Shown one piece after another: positions 54,505-64,000 of a DNA stretch of 64,000 nucleotides. Positions within the stretch are counted from its first letter, which is position 1. Each line of letters begins with the position of its first letter. Source of the stretch: Leguminivora glycinivorella (taxonomy: Eukaryota; Arthropoda; Insecta; Lepidoptera; Tortricidae). Position numbers and translations under genes: made by a program. Location: contig NC_062990.1 in NCBI RefSeq assembly GCF_023078275.1, forward strand, positions 11,423,549 to 11,487,548. The letters are read 5' to 3'. The notes beneath the pieces were generated by a model. The model saw only the letters and a list, made by a program, of their open reading frames with translations, had not been told where the DNA came from and ran no database searches.

Positions 54505-55788
54505 CTATTGATGTTCTGTCTTATCCTCGCTAAACTGAGAGGATATCCAAGTCAACGCCCATTTCAAATTCGTCAGCATATATTTCAACGCTTTCGTCCA
54601 ATGCTCCTCCGAGTTAAACTGTATTTTGATAGAATAAGCATGAGGCGGAGACGCTGTATCCTCAATCTTCCCCTTATCTATTCTGTACGGAAGACAAAAA
54701 CCCGTATTCCCCTTTTCAACTTGTTCTTTAAACTGTTGCAGGCAATCCAGAAACGCTACCATTGCAGCATCAAATTTTGTGTCCCACAGAAACCGGAATC
54801 CACCAGAACCATATAACGGTAAGACCTTTTGATCTTCTAACACTTCTATGTATGAATGGTTCCCGAATGGAACAAGACGGTATCGCTGAAAGCAGAAATT
54901 TATTTTCTTCGCTAAAGATGAGAGTAGTAACACAGTTTGGCCCCAAGCTGCGTTTATTTCAGACCAATCGACAGGGGCAGTAGGTAATCGTCCAAGTCTA
55001 AAGTTATTTATAATACCAAATTGCCCTGAATCCGAAATATGGAATGTTGCTTTGAAAATATTCGTCTTTTTAAGCTTCTCCAGCTGAGTTTGAGTATAAG
55101 CGAGCTGGCATTCATAAAACTTCATCTGATCTTCCGTAATCATCAAATCTTTACGATATCTTGTATATTCCCTCCAATATACATCCTGTTCTTTCTCCAG
55201 TCTCTCTTTCTCCTTCTCTTGAATTTCAATTTCATCTTTCATAGCCTTTTCTTCTTTCTGCAAAGCCGATAACTCTTTCAATAGTCTGTCTTGTTCTTGC
55301 TTCATATCTTCCAGTTCTTTTTCAAGTCCTTCCAAGTTTAAATCTTCTTTGTCATTCTCTAGCTGCTTTAAATAGTCGGTATAGTCCTTCCATTCAGCTT
55401 CAGTTAATCTCAACTGGTTGTCCATAAGCTCTAGAAGCGTATCTGTGCATTCATCGCACAATGGATGGTCTACATCAGAATTGTTCGATAAGCAGTCAAA
55501 TAAAGTCGCTTTTACGTGCAACTGGTGTCCCACTGAGGTAGTTTCCCAGCCGTCTGATATCACCATGAACCCGTTTGCTCCGTTACCTGACTCGGACATA
55601 CGAAATGGAGGCACATAGTGCTCTAAACTGGATGATTGCATATCCAAATCAGTCTCATTGTTACGACGTATCTGCAGCGTCAAATCAGCGATAGTATGCT
55701 CTCCTAAGTTGTTCAAAGACTCATCCAATTTTAAAGGCTGAAGACATCGCTGGCAGGAGAAATTCACGAAGGATTTGGAATCGCTCAT
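54505..55788 (-). CDS. Atg6: Beclin 1 / Atg6 autophagy protein
   Basis: 427 residues in one uninterrupted exon, near the usual family length of about 420-450. N-terminal CxxC pairs C12/C15 and C111/C114 (DHPLCDECTD), BH3-like region about 86-101 (HQLHVKATLFDCLS), long coiled coil about 120-250, and the C-terminal evolutionarily conserved (BARA) domain from about 255 with FRLGRLPTAPVDWSEINAAW and LWDTKFDAAMVAFLDCLQQF. Beclin is the scaffold subunit of the Vps34 PI3-kinase complexes and promotes autophagosome nucleation and endosome maturation. The BH3 core Gly-Asp of human beclin is Ala94-Thr95 here, and the membrane-inserting aromatic finger reads F333-L334-W335. The ATG at 55788 gives the full conserved N-terminus. 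The lack of introns could mean a retrocopy, but the frame is perfect. Confidence 0.97.
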   Translation of the reverse strand: MSDSKSFVNFSCQRCLQPLKLDESLNNLGEHTIADLTLQIRRNNETDLDMQSSSLEHYVPPFRMSESGNGANGFMVISDGWETTSVGHQLHVKATLFDCLSNNSDVDHPLCDECTDTLLELMDNQLRLTEAEWKDYTDYLKQLENDKEDLNLEGLEKELEDMKQEQDRLLKELSALQKEEKAMKDEIEIQEKEKERLEKEQDVYWREYTRYRKDLMITEDQMKFYECQLAYTQTQLEKLKKTNIFKATFHISDSGQFGIINNFRLGRLPTAPVDWSEINAAWGQTVLLLSSLAKKINFCFQRYRLVPFGNHSYIEVLEDQKVLPLYGSGGFRFLWDTKFDAAMVAFLDCLQQFKEQVEKGNTGFCLPYRIDKGKIEDTASPPHAYSIKIQFNSEEHWTKALKYMLTNLKWALTWISSQFSEDKTEHQ

Positions 55789-56419
55789 CTTCGACTTACT
55801 TCCGCAATTGCGTCATTTAATCCAAATGTCCACGGATGGTAAATTAAAGTAATACTTATCGTAATAATTTCGTCTAGGATGTCGTTAGTGATATTTATTT
55901 CTATTTTAAGTTGAATTGATTTTCCAAACAAAGAAAATTAGCACAGCAAATCTGCAATTTATTATGACATTTCTGGGAAATGAAAATGATGCGACAGGCT
56001 GACAGTTGACGCAAGTAGGTTTGTTTGAGGTAACGTTTTTACTGCTATACTAATGGAAAGATTATGTGTAGCTATGTCTGTCATGTCGTTTCCGTCTATA
56101 GGAAAGGGGCAAATTTTAAAAATGTAGATTTAAATGTTTATTTTTCTACCAAAAAAAATATTTTTCTTTTCTCTACTGACAAGCTAGGTTTGTTTAAGTA
56201 ATAAAAACCACCTACGCGCCACGTTGCGGAATTTCATTAGAACTATTTTTTTCATACTAAACTGAACTGTCAACCCATACATCAGAATAACAGTGCCCTC
56301 CTGACAATAGTCATACCTATATTTCTGGTCAGGCTTTAATTTATTTTCGTGAATAATTGACAGAATACCTTACATAAGAAATTATAAATATTTAATAGAT
56401 TTAAAACTTTGGAAATATT
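55789..56419. other. Beclin upstream region, no other gene seen
   Basis: GC-moderate just upstream of the ATG (CGGAAGTAAGTCGAAG on the minus strand, containing an ETS-like GGAAGT and a donor-like GTAAGT), then AT-rich. Promoter location not determinable by eye. Confidence 0.4.
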
Positions 56420-56849
56420 TCTTTTCCCCTCACTAGCTCGGAAACACGTGTTTTGTCCTTTAATACCTGCGGGTAAAAATAAAAACGCATTTTATCCACT
56501 AGTGGGTAAAGTAATTTTACCTTGAATAAAGTCAAATTAACTGCTTAAAAATTGATAAAAGTAGGTGAATCTAGTAATAAAGATAATTCACCACCTGTGG
56601 AACTACTGGAAGCAGTGATAAACGCATTTTTTGCGTTGTAGTTTCCTCGCTATAGTGAGGGAAAAAGTTTTGTGTTACACTCGGGTGCAAATGTATTTTA
56701 CTTCTCGTGTGTTAAAGAACTCGCAAGTTCAGGATTCTATTCTCGAACCACTCGCTTCGCTCGTGGTTCAACTATGGAACCCTTTCACTTGCTCGTTTTT
56801 CAATTCCACACTCGGCGTTAAAATACAACTTTGCCCCCTTGTATAACAA
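56420..56849 (-). repeat. Dispersed repeat K, copy 2
   Basis: Reverse complement of 18648-19066 at about 90% identity. Confidence 0.85.
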
Positions 56850-56941
56850 ATTTAACTATTTCTCTACTCCCGATTCTCCCGAACGTTTTTCCCTTACAGG
56901 GTCGTGCATAGATCTTTAAAACCCTACATAAAAGTCTATTC

Positions 56942-57075
56942 CCCAAAGCCAGCCTCCGCCGGCATTCCGCGCATGCGCGCAGTATCGAAAAAACTGAAAA
57001 CGCATTGTTTGGCTCTGTAACCATGGCAACGCATTGTTATAACGATACTGCGCGCGTGCGCGGGAAGGCTTTGGG
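56942..57075. mobile_element. Inverted-repeat MITE (CGCGCATGCGCGCAGTATCG)
   Basis: CCGCGCATGCGCGCAGTATC at the left pairs with GATACTGCGCGCGTGCGCGG at the right, and outer CCCAAAGCC with GGCTTTGGG. Confidence 0.75.
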
Positions 57076-58660
57076 CAGCTGAGCTAACAGTGCAAACCTT
57101 TGTATCAAAATATAGGAAACAGTGTGAATTTCACAAAAGTTATTCAAGAAAACTATTAAAAACTAAGTGCATGGTCGTAGAAAAAGCATTGTATGTAACG
57201 GTGTTTAACTGAGCCAAAAAATACTCACTCGTCTTTTTTGACCTCCTTTAAACGCCTGTTGCATAAAATACTATTAAATCAAACAATGGTAATTCTTTAA
57301 GAACTTTATTTCACTTGTAGACTAGAATACATGTAATCATTTGAAACATAAACAGCACCTTAAAGTTCACACAAATTATTAGCTTACATGTAAGTAATAA
57401 ATGGCCAATTTCCACGACTTCCGTGGCAAGAAAATAACTTTCACAAATATATCAATAGAAAAAGTATAGATACTATTAGTCTCCATTTTTAATAAATTTT
57501 CTGTCCCTATCTATTGAATATTGATAATACATATTGCTGTATTAAAGCCAAAATAAAAACAAAAGGTTGACCTCGATGGACTTTAACTCTAGATTCGAGA
57601 AATGCTCAATAATTCGAGGCATCGACAATTCGACATCATAAAAAGAACATAAGTATAAGTAAAATCAATAGAGAAAAAGACATTCTGAATGGTCCAAAGT
57701 TGTAGTCTGGTACGCCAGTCTGTTATAACTTTTATTTTGCGGTCTCTATAACTTTACATTCAAACAATTCCAATTTAAATGTTCTAGTCACTTTATAATA
57801 TAATTATAGCAGTAAATAGTATGTCAGAAAATATATAAACTTACAACCTAACACTGGAAGGTACTAAATGAGGTAAAACATGAGAAATAATAGGATATAA
57901 CTCTTTAATAATTAAATCAGTTCAATTACTTAAAATATAACAAAATAAAATCTTTTTGCTTAAAAACTAGTTTAAAGTATTTACAACAACGCATTGTTTG
58001 TGCATTTTTACAAATATTATACTCTGGCTCATCCACTTTTGCCAGTAAAAAAGGCGCGAACATCAAATTGTCTATGTCAATCCGAAGCACCAATTTTTTT
58101 TTAAACGCGCCGTCGTTGTGTACTGACAAAAGTGTTGTGCCATATACAGGATGTAACATTAATACCGGTGATCCATTTAAGAGCATAACCGGTATCGAAT
58201 AGCGGTAACGAATACCACTTCCTTTTTTTAAAATAAACCCCATGAAAATTAAAGATACTATAGAAGGTAATGTATAAGCCGTAGGATTTATCTTCGGCAA
58301 TTATGTTACATAGTGTATAGATATAAAGATGTGAAATTATGGCAATGATTTAGATTGAAGCTTTTTAAGGGTTCCGTACGCAAAGGAACAAAAGGAACCC
58401 TTGACTCTGTCCGTTTGTTTGTCTATCTGTTTTTTTTAATCCAGTTCGGTACCCTTCCCAAGGCCCGCAGCCAAGAGTATGATCAGGAGTGGTATTGGTA
58501 GTAGTAATAAGTATCTCGTTACGTTTGAGCGATCAACTCAGTGGAGTCGTAATACCAATCGTAGTCGACAGCGATCTTGGTAAACATACTTATAATATTC
58601 ACACTATTCACAGTCAATTTTTAATTGATGCGACTTGGACATTTATAAACGCTTGGAATT
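57076..58660. other. Intergenic / Six4 3' flank, no gene supported
   Basis: A 124-codon minus-strand frame at 57926-58300 has no ATG near its start and no recognised domain, so it is not called. The rest is AT-rich. Confidence 0.4.
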
Positions 58661-58795
58661 TAGTGCGTTTTCACATTATCCGATCCGATATCGGATGTAG
58701 GACCGATATCCCATACATTACTGGCGCCATCTTGGATTATTTCCATTGAAATCCTTCCTATATCGGATCGGATCGGATAATGTGAAAACGGAGTA
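58661..58795. mobile_element. Palindromic MITE family G, copy 3
   Basis: TAGTGCGTTTTCACATTATC with CGATCCGATATCGG, and the inverse CGGATCGGATAATGTGAAAA. Confidence 0.85.
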
Positions 58796-58916
58796 AGGCC
58801 TCTGGCCTGTGTAGGGGTACCTAAAATGTCATAATTTCACAGAATTTTGGCGTATAAATTAACACGCACCTGCGGGGCTCTCAAAATCGCTGTGGACTTA
58901 TCTTTATACGACTCTA

Positions 58917-59072
58917 ACGGCCCAGCCACGACATTGGTCTAAGCGCGACAGCGGTGAGTGCAGCCATACGTGCGAGTGAAAAGTCCCATCGCTGTGTCTC
59001 GCTCCAATGTATGGCCGCCGCTCCCCGCTGTCGCGCCAGCCCCATGCCAGACCAATGTCGTGGCTGAGCCGT
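58917..59072. mobile_element. Hairpin MITE in the Six4 3' flank
   Basis: ACGGCCCAGCCACGACATTG at the left pairs with CAATGTCGTGGCTGAGCCGT at the right, with GCGCGACAGCGG against CCGCTGTCGCGC inside. It ends 76 bp after the Six4 stop codon. Confidence 0.85.
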
Positions 59073-59110
59073 AAAGGGTCCATCCATCCTTTTGGTGGAT
59101 CAATTCTGTT

Positions 59111-59116
59111 TTTATT
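59111..59116 (-). terminator. Possible Six4 polyadenylation signal
   Basis: AATAAA on the minus strand, 32 nt beyond the stop codon and before the MITE at 58917-59072. Confidence 0.45.
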
Positions 59117-59147
59117 TTCTGAATAGGTAGATGATGATAACTTATAC

Positions 59148-59268
59148 TTATGCCCCATTGCTAAGATAGTGAGTAGGTTCTTGTAGCTGGTGGTAGTAGG
59201 AGTTGGGTAGCAGAGCAGGAGCCAAGGCACCTTGTGGACCGGCGTACTGCGCTGGTACTAGCATCTCT
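59148..59268 (-). CDS. Six4: Six4-class homeobox gene, terminal coding exon
   Basis: Acceptor CATTTCAG ends at 59269. The exon starts in phase with the upstream exon (split codon CC|A) and encodes PEMLVPAQYAGPQGALAPAL through HYLSNGA to TAA at 59148-59150. The Pro/Ala/Tyr-rich tail fits the C-terminal region after a Six homeodomain. The intron to the upstream exon is about 4.46 kb and contains MITE, E and A family repeats. The join is inferred from splice signals and phase; another small exon between the two cannot be excluded. Confidence 0.75.
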
Positions 59269-59429
59269 CTGAAATGGAAAATGTAGGGGTCAATAATAAG
59301 AATTATACAAATATTTGATCCAATTTTGGGCATTTTGAAACTGGCTGAACTGGTTCTATCGGTCTTAAGGGGTGTGTACATATTGCAGCAAATTGTGCTG
59401 AATGAACTGCGAGCACACTGCGAGTGATA

Positions 59430-59513
59430 TTTCACACTATCCGATCCGATATCGGATGTAGGACTGGATTTGGCTTTTGATATCCGATATCGGATCGGAT
59501 AATGTGAAAACGC
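59430..59513. mobile_element. Palindromic MITE family G, copy 4 (short)
   Basis: TTCACACTATCCGATCCGAT and ATCGGATCGGATAATGTGAA around a shortened centre; inside the Six4 intron. Confidence 0.8.
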
Positions 59514-60671
59514 TCTAACCATTTCAAATTTCTTACTGCTTGTCATTTTGACATGGTTGTAGAGTGACCTAGGGTTCCAATTGGTTGACAGGTTTGACTG
59601 TACCACACTGTACCTACCTATTCGATTTTTATGTCAATGCTTCATACTCATTTGATAATTATTAACAAAAATGTTCCCATGAGTTCAAATTAAAAATAAC
59701 AATAAGTCCTCATCACGTAATGTTAAATATTAGGACAGGAATATTTAAAAATGCTCCAGTCTGGCTACTTAATTAGCGTATCGAACAGTCTACCTCTGGG
59801 TACATGACTCCAAACGTTTCATAAATAAAAGCGCGCAACGAAACGGCACGTTTCGACCATAAAACACCGGTAGGTCACATAAATTATAAACAAGGAAAGA
59901 AAAAAACATTCCAAATTCAAAAGTGACCAATGAGGGAACTGCAACTTCTTTCCAGCCAGACAGGTTTTGTTTTTGATTTTCAAGTTTTTTTTTAGAGATT
60001 GTATTTGACAAGGATTTGCTACAATACTGTAGCAAGTCGAGATTGTCAGTAAAAAAGCAAAAAGGCGGCAAATTCATAATTATTATGAAACACTCATTTT
60101 TACTTTAATTAAATTTCTATAGGTACACATCAAGTGGGTACTAATGGTTACCTACGTTATTGAAAAAGTGAATGATTAATTTGTTTGGGTAATAATTCAG
60201 TTGTTTCATCAAGCGCATTAAGTTATTATTAATATAGATAGAGAATTTAGGTAGTTATTGCTTAATGTTACAATGGATAATAAAGCTTTTCAAAGTTTTT
60301 TTTCATACATTTCTCGGAACAGAGTCCAAAGCTACCGGTCTTTTCAAAAGCACACGTGGTCAACCAACCCAACGAAGTGTCTCATTGATAAATGACCTTT
60401 ACTTTAAAACAATAGACATAGAGTTTAGAAAAAAGATCGGTTGGGGGCGGGAAAGTAATTTGTTTATAGAATTTTAAGTTTAAAACATGTGTTTGTTAAT
60501 GAGGGTCACATTTATGGACATTCGGACAAAGTGATTTGTGACCCATTATTGGACATTTTCACTGTAGAATAATATTTGTTTGAATAAATGTATCAACCGG
60601 GATATTAGCGTCTGGTGGGTTAAAAACGTCCTTTGAAGATCTACATAGACGGTCAACCAAATCTTGGTACT
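59514..60671. other. Six4 intron sequence, no other gene
   Basis: AT-rich; short frames without domains. From about 60649 the left end of repeat U (GACGGTCAACCAAATCTTGG) begins and is interrupted by the family E copy. Confidence 0.45.
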
Positions 60672-61220
60672 AAAAAACCGGCCAAGAGCGTGTCGGGCCA
60701 CGCTCAGTGTAGGGTTCCGTAGTTTTCCGCATTTTGCTCAAAAACTACTGAACCTATCAAGTTCGAAACAATTTTTCTAGAAAGTCTTTATAAAGTTCTA
60801 CTTTTGTGATTTTTTTCATATTTTTTAAACATATGGTTCAAAAGTTAGAGGGGGGGAGACGCACTTTTTTTTCCTTTAGGAGCGATTATTTCCGAAAATA
60901 TAAATATTATCAAAAAACGATCTTAGTAAACCCTTATTCATTTTTAAATACCTATCCAACAATATATCACACGTTGGGGTTGGAATGAATAAAATATCAG
61001 CCCCCACTTTACATGTAGGGGAGGTACCCTAATAAAACATTTTTTTCCATTTTTTATTTTTGCACTTTGTTGGCGTGATTGATATACATATTGGTACTAA
61101 ATTTCAGCTTTCTAGTGCTAACGGTTACTGAGATTATCCGCGGACGGACGGACGGACGGACGGACAGACAGACATGGTGAAACTATAACGGTTCCTAGTT
61201 GACTACGGAACCCTAAAAAA
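60672..61220 (+). repeat. Dispersed repeat family E, copy 3
   Basis: CCGGCCAAGAGCGTGTCGGG to CTACGGAACCCTAAAAAA. Lies between two inverted ends of repeat U (60649 and 61613). Confidence 0.9.
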
Positions 61221-61291
61221 GGTGCGAAATTAAATGTCTTCAATTCAATTTCTAGCTTCGCGCCTATTTTCAATCAATTTTTAAGTTTTAT

Positions 61292-61613
61292 GGCTCGTCG
61301 ATGATTCCGCCAACGTCTAGGTTTAGGAAGGCACGCGTTTCATGAAGACAATGAAGAAGCACACTGACATTTTATCCCGCCAGGCGGCGCCTGTGCGTGC
61401 CTAGGTATGTCACTGTCATTCATATGTGAAAGAGAGAAAAAATATCATCTTCTCGCTCTCACGTATGAAATTCTTTATCTGTGCAATGGACTAATAAGGT
61501 GGCGCCATCTGTCATATCCTTTGAGTGTGCCTCCTCAAGTCATTGGCCGCTGAGCCCTACATTTTTCACATTTGCCGCCGTTTTTAGTGCCAAGATTTGG
61601 TTGACCGTAATAT
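61292..61613 (-). repeat. Dispersed repeat U, longer copy
   Basis: The minus strand reads ACGGTCAACCAAATCTTGGC, AACGGCGGCAAATGTG, and further GGAATCATCGACGAGCCAT; matches 6846-6982 with an internal extra segment. Confidence 0.65.
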
Positions 61614-61919
61614 AAATTAATAATCTAAACGGAACATTTTGAAACTATTGGTGGTATAGGTAATGAATAAATTAAGTGTTCATTTGAAATAAATGTGAAT
61701 GTAGGACCACCTATATAGGTACCTAAGTTTAGAAGCACCTGCCAAGTCTATAAAAATACTAGACTAAACCAAGACTAAACATAAACAATTTCAATCGACT
61801 TAAGCTCGCCGCCAGCACACATACACACATAGTTATAGTTATACGTATTATACGTTACGTTATAGTATTATACGTTACGTTACGTTATAGTATAATACTA
61901 CACACATACTACACAGGCT

Positions 61920-62011
61920 TGCACGGTAAGCATGGTCGCGCGATAGACGATAAAATAGCAGGCCGTCCCTATCGCACTATTTGTAAGTGCTTGCTTGCAT
62001 GCTTCCCGTGT
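61920..62011. mobile_element. Palindromic MITE (GCACGGGAAGCATGGTCG), deleted copy 3
   Basis: The left arm is complete to GCACTATTTGTAAGTGC, but most of the right arm is missing; ends CATGCTTCCCGTG. Confidence 0.8.
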
Positions 62012-62758
62012 TGGACACATTTTAGTACATACAGGGTGTATTTTGATAGCGGGTCAGTAAAGGCACTTACCAGATCCCGTGCTGCCACTCAAAAATGGTA
62101 TAGGAAGACCTTCCTTCGATTTTTTATTTATGAAAATTGGCGTTTACAGATTTTGGAAAAAATATACAGGGTGTCATCCTGTAAAGGTTGTGGATACATA
62201 TTTTTTGTACTTTGTCTGCAACTATGTATGTATATTCAAACCTTGACTGTACCTACCTAATAAAAGCCACCAAAAGCTTATCGATGTTTCAAATTATAAT
62301 AATCAAAACATAATACTGCACGCCCAAACAATCAAGTATACATTCAAAAATCCACTTTAACGCTAAGTAATAAACTTCAAATTGTCTCATTTCAAACTCT
62401 GTGAAGTATTTTATAAACATAACGTCTTTTAAAAAGAATAAGGATTCAAATAAGATCGTGAAATAGTCAGTTTTGAACTTTAACTAATACTGATAAGATT
62501 GAAATTAGAATGTACCTGTAGTTTTTTTTAAATGTGGAAGTGACCTCTATGGGCCGACAAAGGATAACAAGAGAGCATTGAAGGGAAGTCGTAAATTTGA
62601 CTTTATTTGTTTTTGACTTTTGTTTCAGGCAAATAATAGTTGGAAGTAGAGTTTGAATATATCACAATATTAATATCATATTTCTATGTGTCCCTTATTT
62701 TGTCATGTTCTCCAACATATATAACGAAATCGGTAATTAATTATCAATATGATGAATT
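62012..62758. other. Six4 intron sequence, no other gene
   Basis: Contains ACATACAGGGTGTATTTTGA near 62028 and ATACAGGGTGTCATCC near 62164, repeat-end-like phrases. Otherwise AT-rich. Confidence 0.4.
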
Positions 62759-62990
62759 GTGGTGACGGGTTAAGAATTTCACCACCCCTTTTCTTCCCGT
62801 GGGTGTCGTAGAAGGCTGTGGGATATGGGTTAAATTGTGGCGTAGGCGAGAGGCTGGCAACCTGTCACTACAATGTCACAGTTTCGTTTTCTTTCAACCC
62901 CTTATTTGCCAAGAGTGGCACTAAAACGAGTAGTTTCATGTGCTCTGCCAACCCCTTCATGGGATACAGGCGTGATTGTATGTATGTATG
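62759..62990 (+). repeat. Dispersed repeat family A, copy 6
   Basis: TGTGGTGACGGGTTAAG to CGTGATTGTATGTATG, full length. Confidence 0.85.
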
Positions 62991-63732
62991 ATTGAACAAA
63001 TCTCCCTGAAGAAATTAGAGGGTTTTGTCACTTTTCAGGACAATTTCTCCCAACAGGATGAGTTTGGGCCGCTATAAAGGAAATACGTGTATGTTATTTT
63101 TGATTACTCTATAACATATATAAAAATCAATCAAATCGGAGGGGGACAGTAGGGTACATTGCCTTGTAATATTGTAAGTTTAATTTTGTCCAACCTGTTT
63201 ATGATTTTTTTTTCAAGTTGATGATCCAAACCAATATTTTTGATAAAAATATAAATAATAGAGTATAAAAATGTGGATATTATATGAAAATATGGTAGGT
63301 GTCGCTAACTCATATCTAGTAACGAAAAATTTAAAACTTCAACTCAAAAATATTAAGTACTTAAAAAAAGTCAGGAAGTTATTTCTTTTTTATTTGATAT
63401 ATCCCTAATATATCAATAAAATATCCAAAGAACAAATCAATCGAATACCTGGTTTGGACGAAAAAAAATAAAAACGAAATTTCTTTTCTTTTAATTTTTT
63501 CGTAAACGGTAATCATTTACGGCGTAATATTCACCAAAAGTATATGTAATAATAAAACGAATAACGCATAACAATATCTAAAATTCAGCCAGGGGCGATT
63601 TTGCTATGGCGGTCCGGCCATACCCTTTATCTAACAATTACATTTCTTATGTCCAATATTAACCGCCGTTCCGAAATCCACCCGTATTTGATTTACACAC
63701 TGTATGAGTAAAGTAAGTATGTAGGTACTCAC
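62991..63732. other. Six4 intron sequence, no other gene
   Basis: AT-rich, nothing recognised apart from the splice donor GTGAGT of the flanking exon at 63732-63727. Confidence 0.45.
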
Positions 63733-63855
63733 GGTCTGTTGATCTGCTGTGGTGTCCTGTCCCTCTGCCGACGGTTTTTGAACCAGTTGGAGACTTGCGT
63801 GAGAGTCAGGCCGGTTTTACGCGCTAGGGCTCTCTTCTCATCGGGTGTTGGGTAC
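63733..63855 (-). CDS. Six4: Six4-class homeobox gene, homeodomain helix 2-3 exon
   Basis: 123 bp exon between acceptor TTTCCCCAG and donor ACC|GTGAGT. It encodes YPTPDEKRALARKTGLTLTQ followed by VSNWFKNRRQRDRTPQQINR: the second and third helices of a SIX-type homeodomain with the family's WFKNRRQRDR recognition helix. PTPDEK and RDRTPQQ point to the Six4/5 class rather than so (Six1/2) or Optix (Six3/6). Six4 is a transcription factor of muscle, gonad and head development in insects. Upstream exons (SIX domain) lie beyond the window. Confidence 0.9.
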
Positions 63856-63974
63856 CTGGGGAAATAATTATTTATTAGATAAAGTTAGATTTCTAACTTG
63901 TAATATAAGACAATAGGTACTATTTCGTATAGTAGACCTATGGCAGAAAACTCGCTCCAACTCTTAGTATGTAT

Positions 63975-64000
63975 TTTTTCACATTATCCGATCCGATATC
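63975..64000. mobile_element. Palindromic MITE family G, copy 5 (cut by window end)
   Basis: TTTTTTCACATTATCCGATC followed by CGATATC. Confidence 0.7.

Noticed and set aside
57926..58300. 124-codon minus-strand frame between beclin and Six4
   Set aside because: No ATG near its start, no recognised domain, AT-rich surroundings; it may be chance or Six4 3' flank.

Overview
The window is insect nuclear DNA, most likely from a moth or butterfly. The pointers are intron-bearing animal genes (beclin 1/Atg6 and the 3' end of a Six4-class homeobox gene), AT-rich intergenic sequence, tRNA-headed SINEs, fragments of non-LTR elements and many short hairpin MITEs of the style found in Lepidoptera. Species was not determined. 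Host genes occupy only about 1.5 kb; nearly everything else recognisable is mobile or repetitive.

Layout. 1-5.8 kb: repeats, with a 1.2 kb CCCTAT/CCTAT satellite. 5.9-32 kb: a mosaic of dispersed repeats, palindromic MITEs, SINE copies, LINE 3' fragments and one decayed TTF/hAT-type transposase piece; no convincing host gene. 32.0-33.9 kb: a 1.86 kb inverted-repeat element carrying a 108 bp minisatellite. 33,905-49,511: a complete Polinton/Maverick (15,607 bp) with 2,227 bp near-identical terminal inverted repeats and a perfect 6 bp target duplication (CCGGTC), inserted in the head of a tRNA-derived SINE. 49.5-54.4 kb: SINE, LINE remnants and MITEs. 54,505-55,788: beclin 1 on the minus strand. 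55.8-64 kb: repeats plus the last two visible exons of Six4 on the minus strand, with MITEs in its last intron and 3' flank.

The Polinton carries the virus-like set on its minus strand: spliced protein-primed DNA polymerase B, packaging ATPase, a small basic/hydrophobic protein, a conserved unnamed protein, DD35E integrase with chromodomain, minor capsid, a pVI-like protein, double-jelly-roll major capsid, and adenain-like protease. Seven genes from ATPase to major capsid are packed like an operon; three junctions are ATGA stop-start overlaps. Each TIR also encodes a small spliced gene, and a further small ORF with its own TATA box sits inside the POLB intron. POLB, minor capsid and the small hydrophobic protein are each interrupted by a one-base frame offset at an A/T run. 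The POLB break falls exactly on an in-frame T_TTA_AAC heptamer followed by TAATG, so programmed frameshifting or reinitiation competes with decay or sequencing error.

Functionally, integrase, POLB, ATPase, protease and capsid proteins would together allow replication, packaging, maturation and integration of a virus-like element. As read, the element is structurally intact at its ends but has interrupted frames. Coordinates of repeat edges other than the Polinton and the TSD-bounded MITEs are approximate by a few bases.
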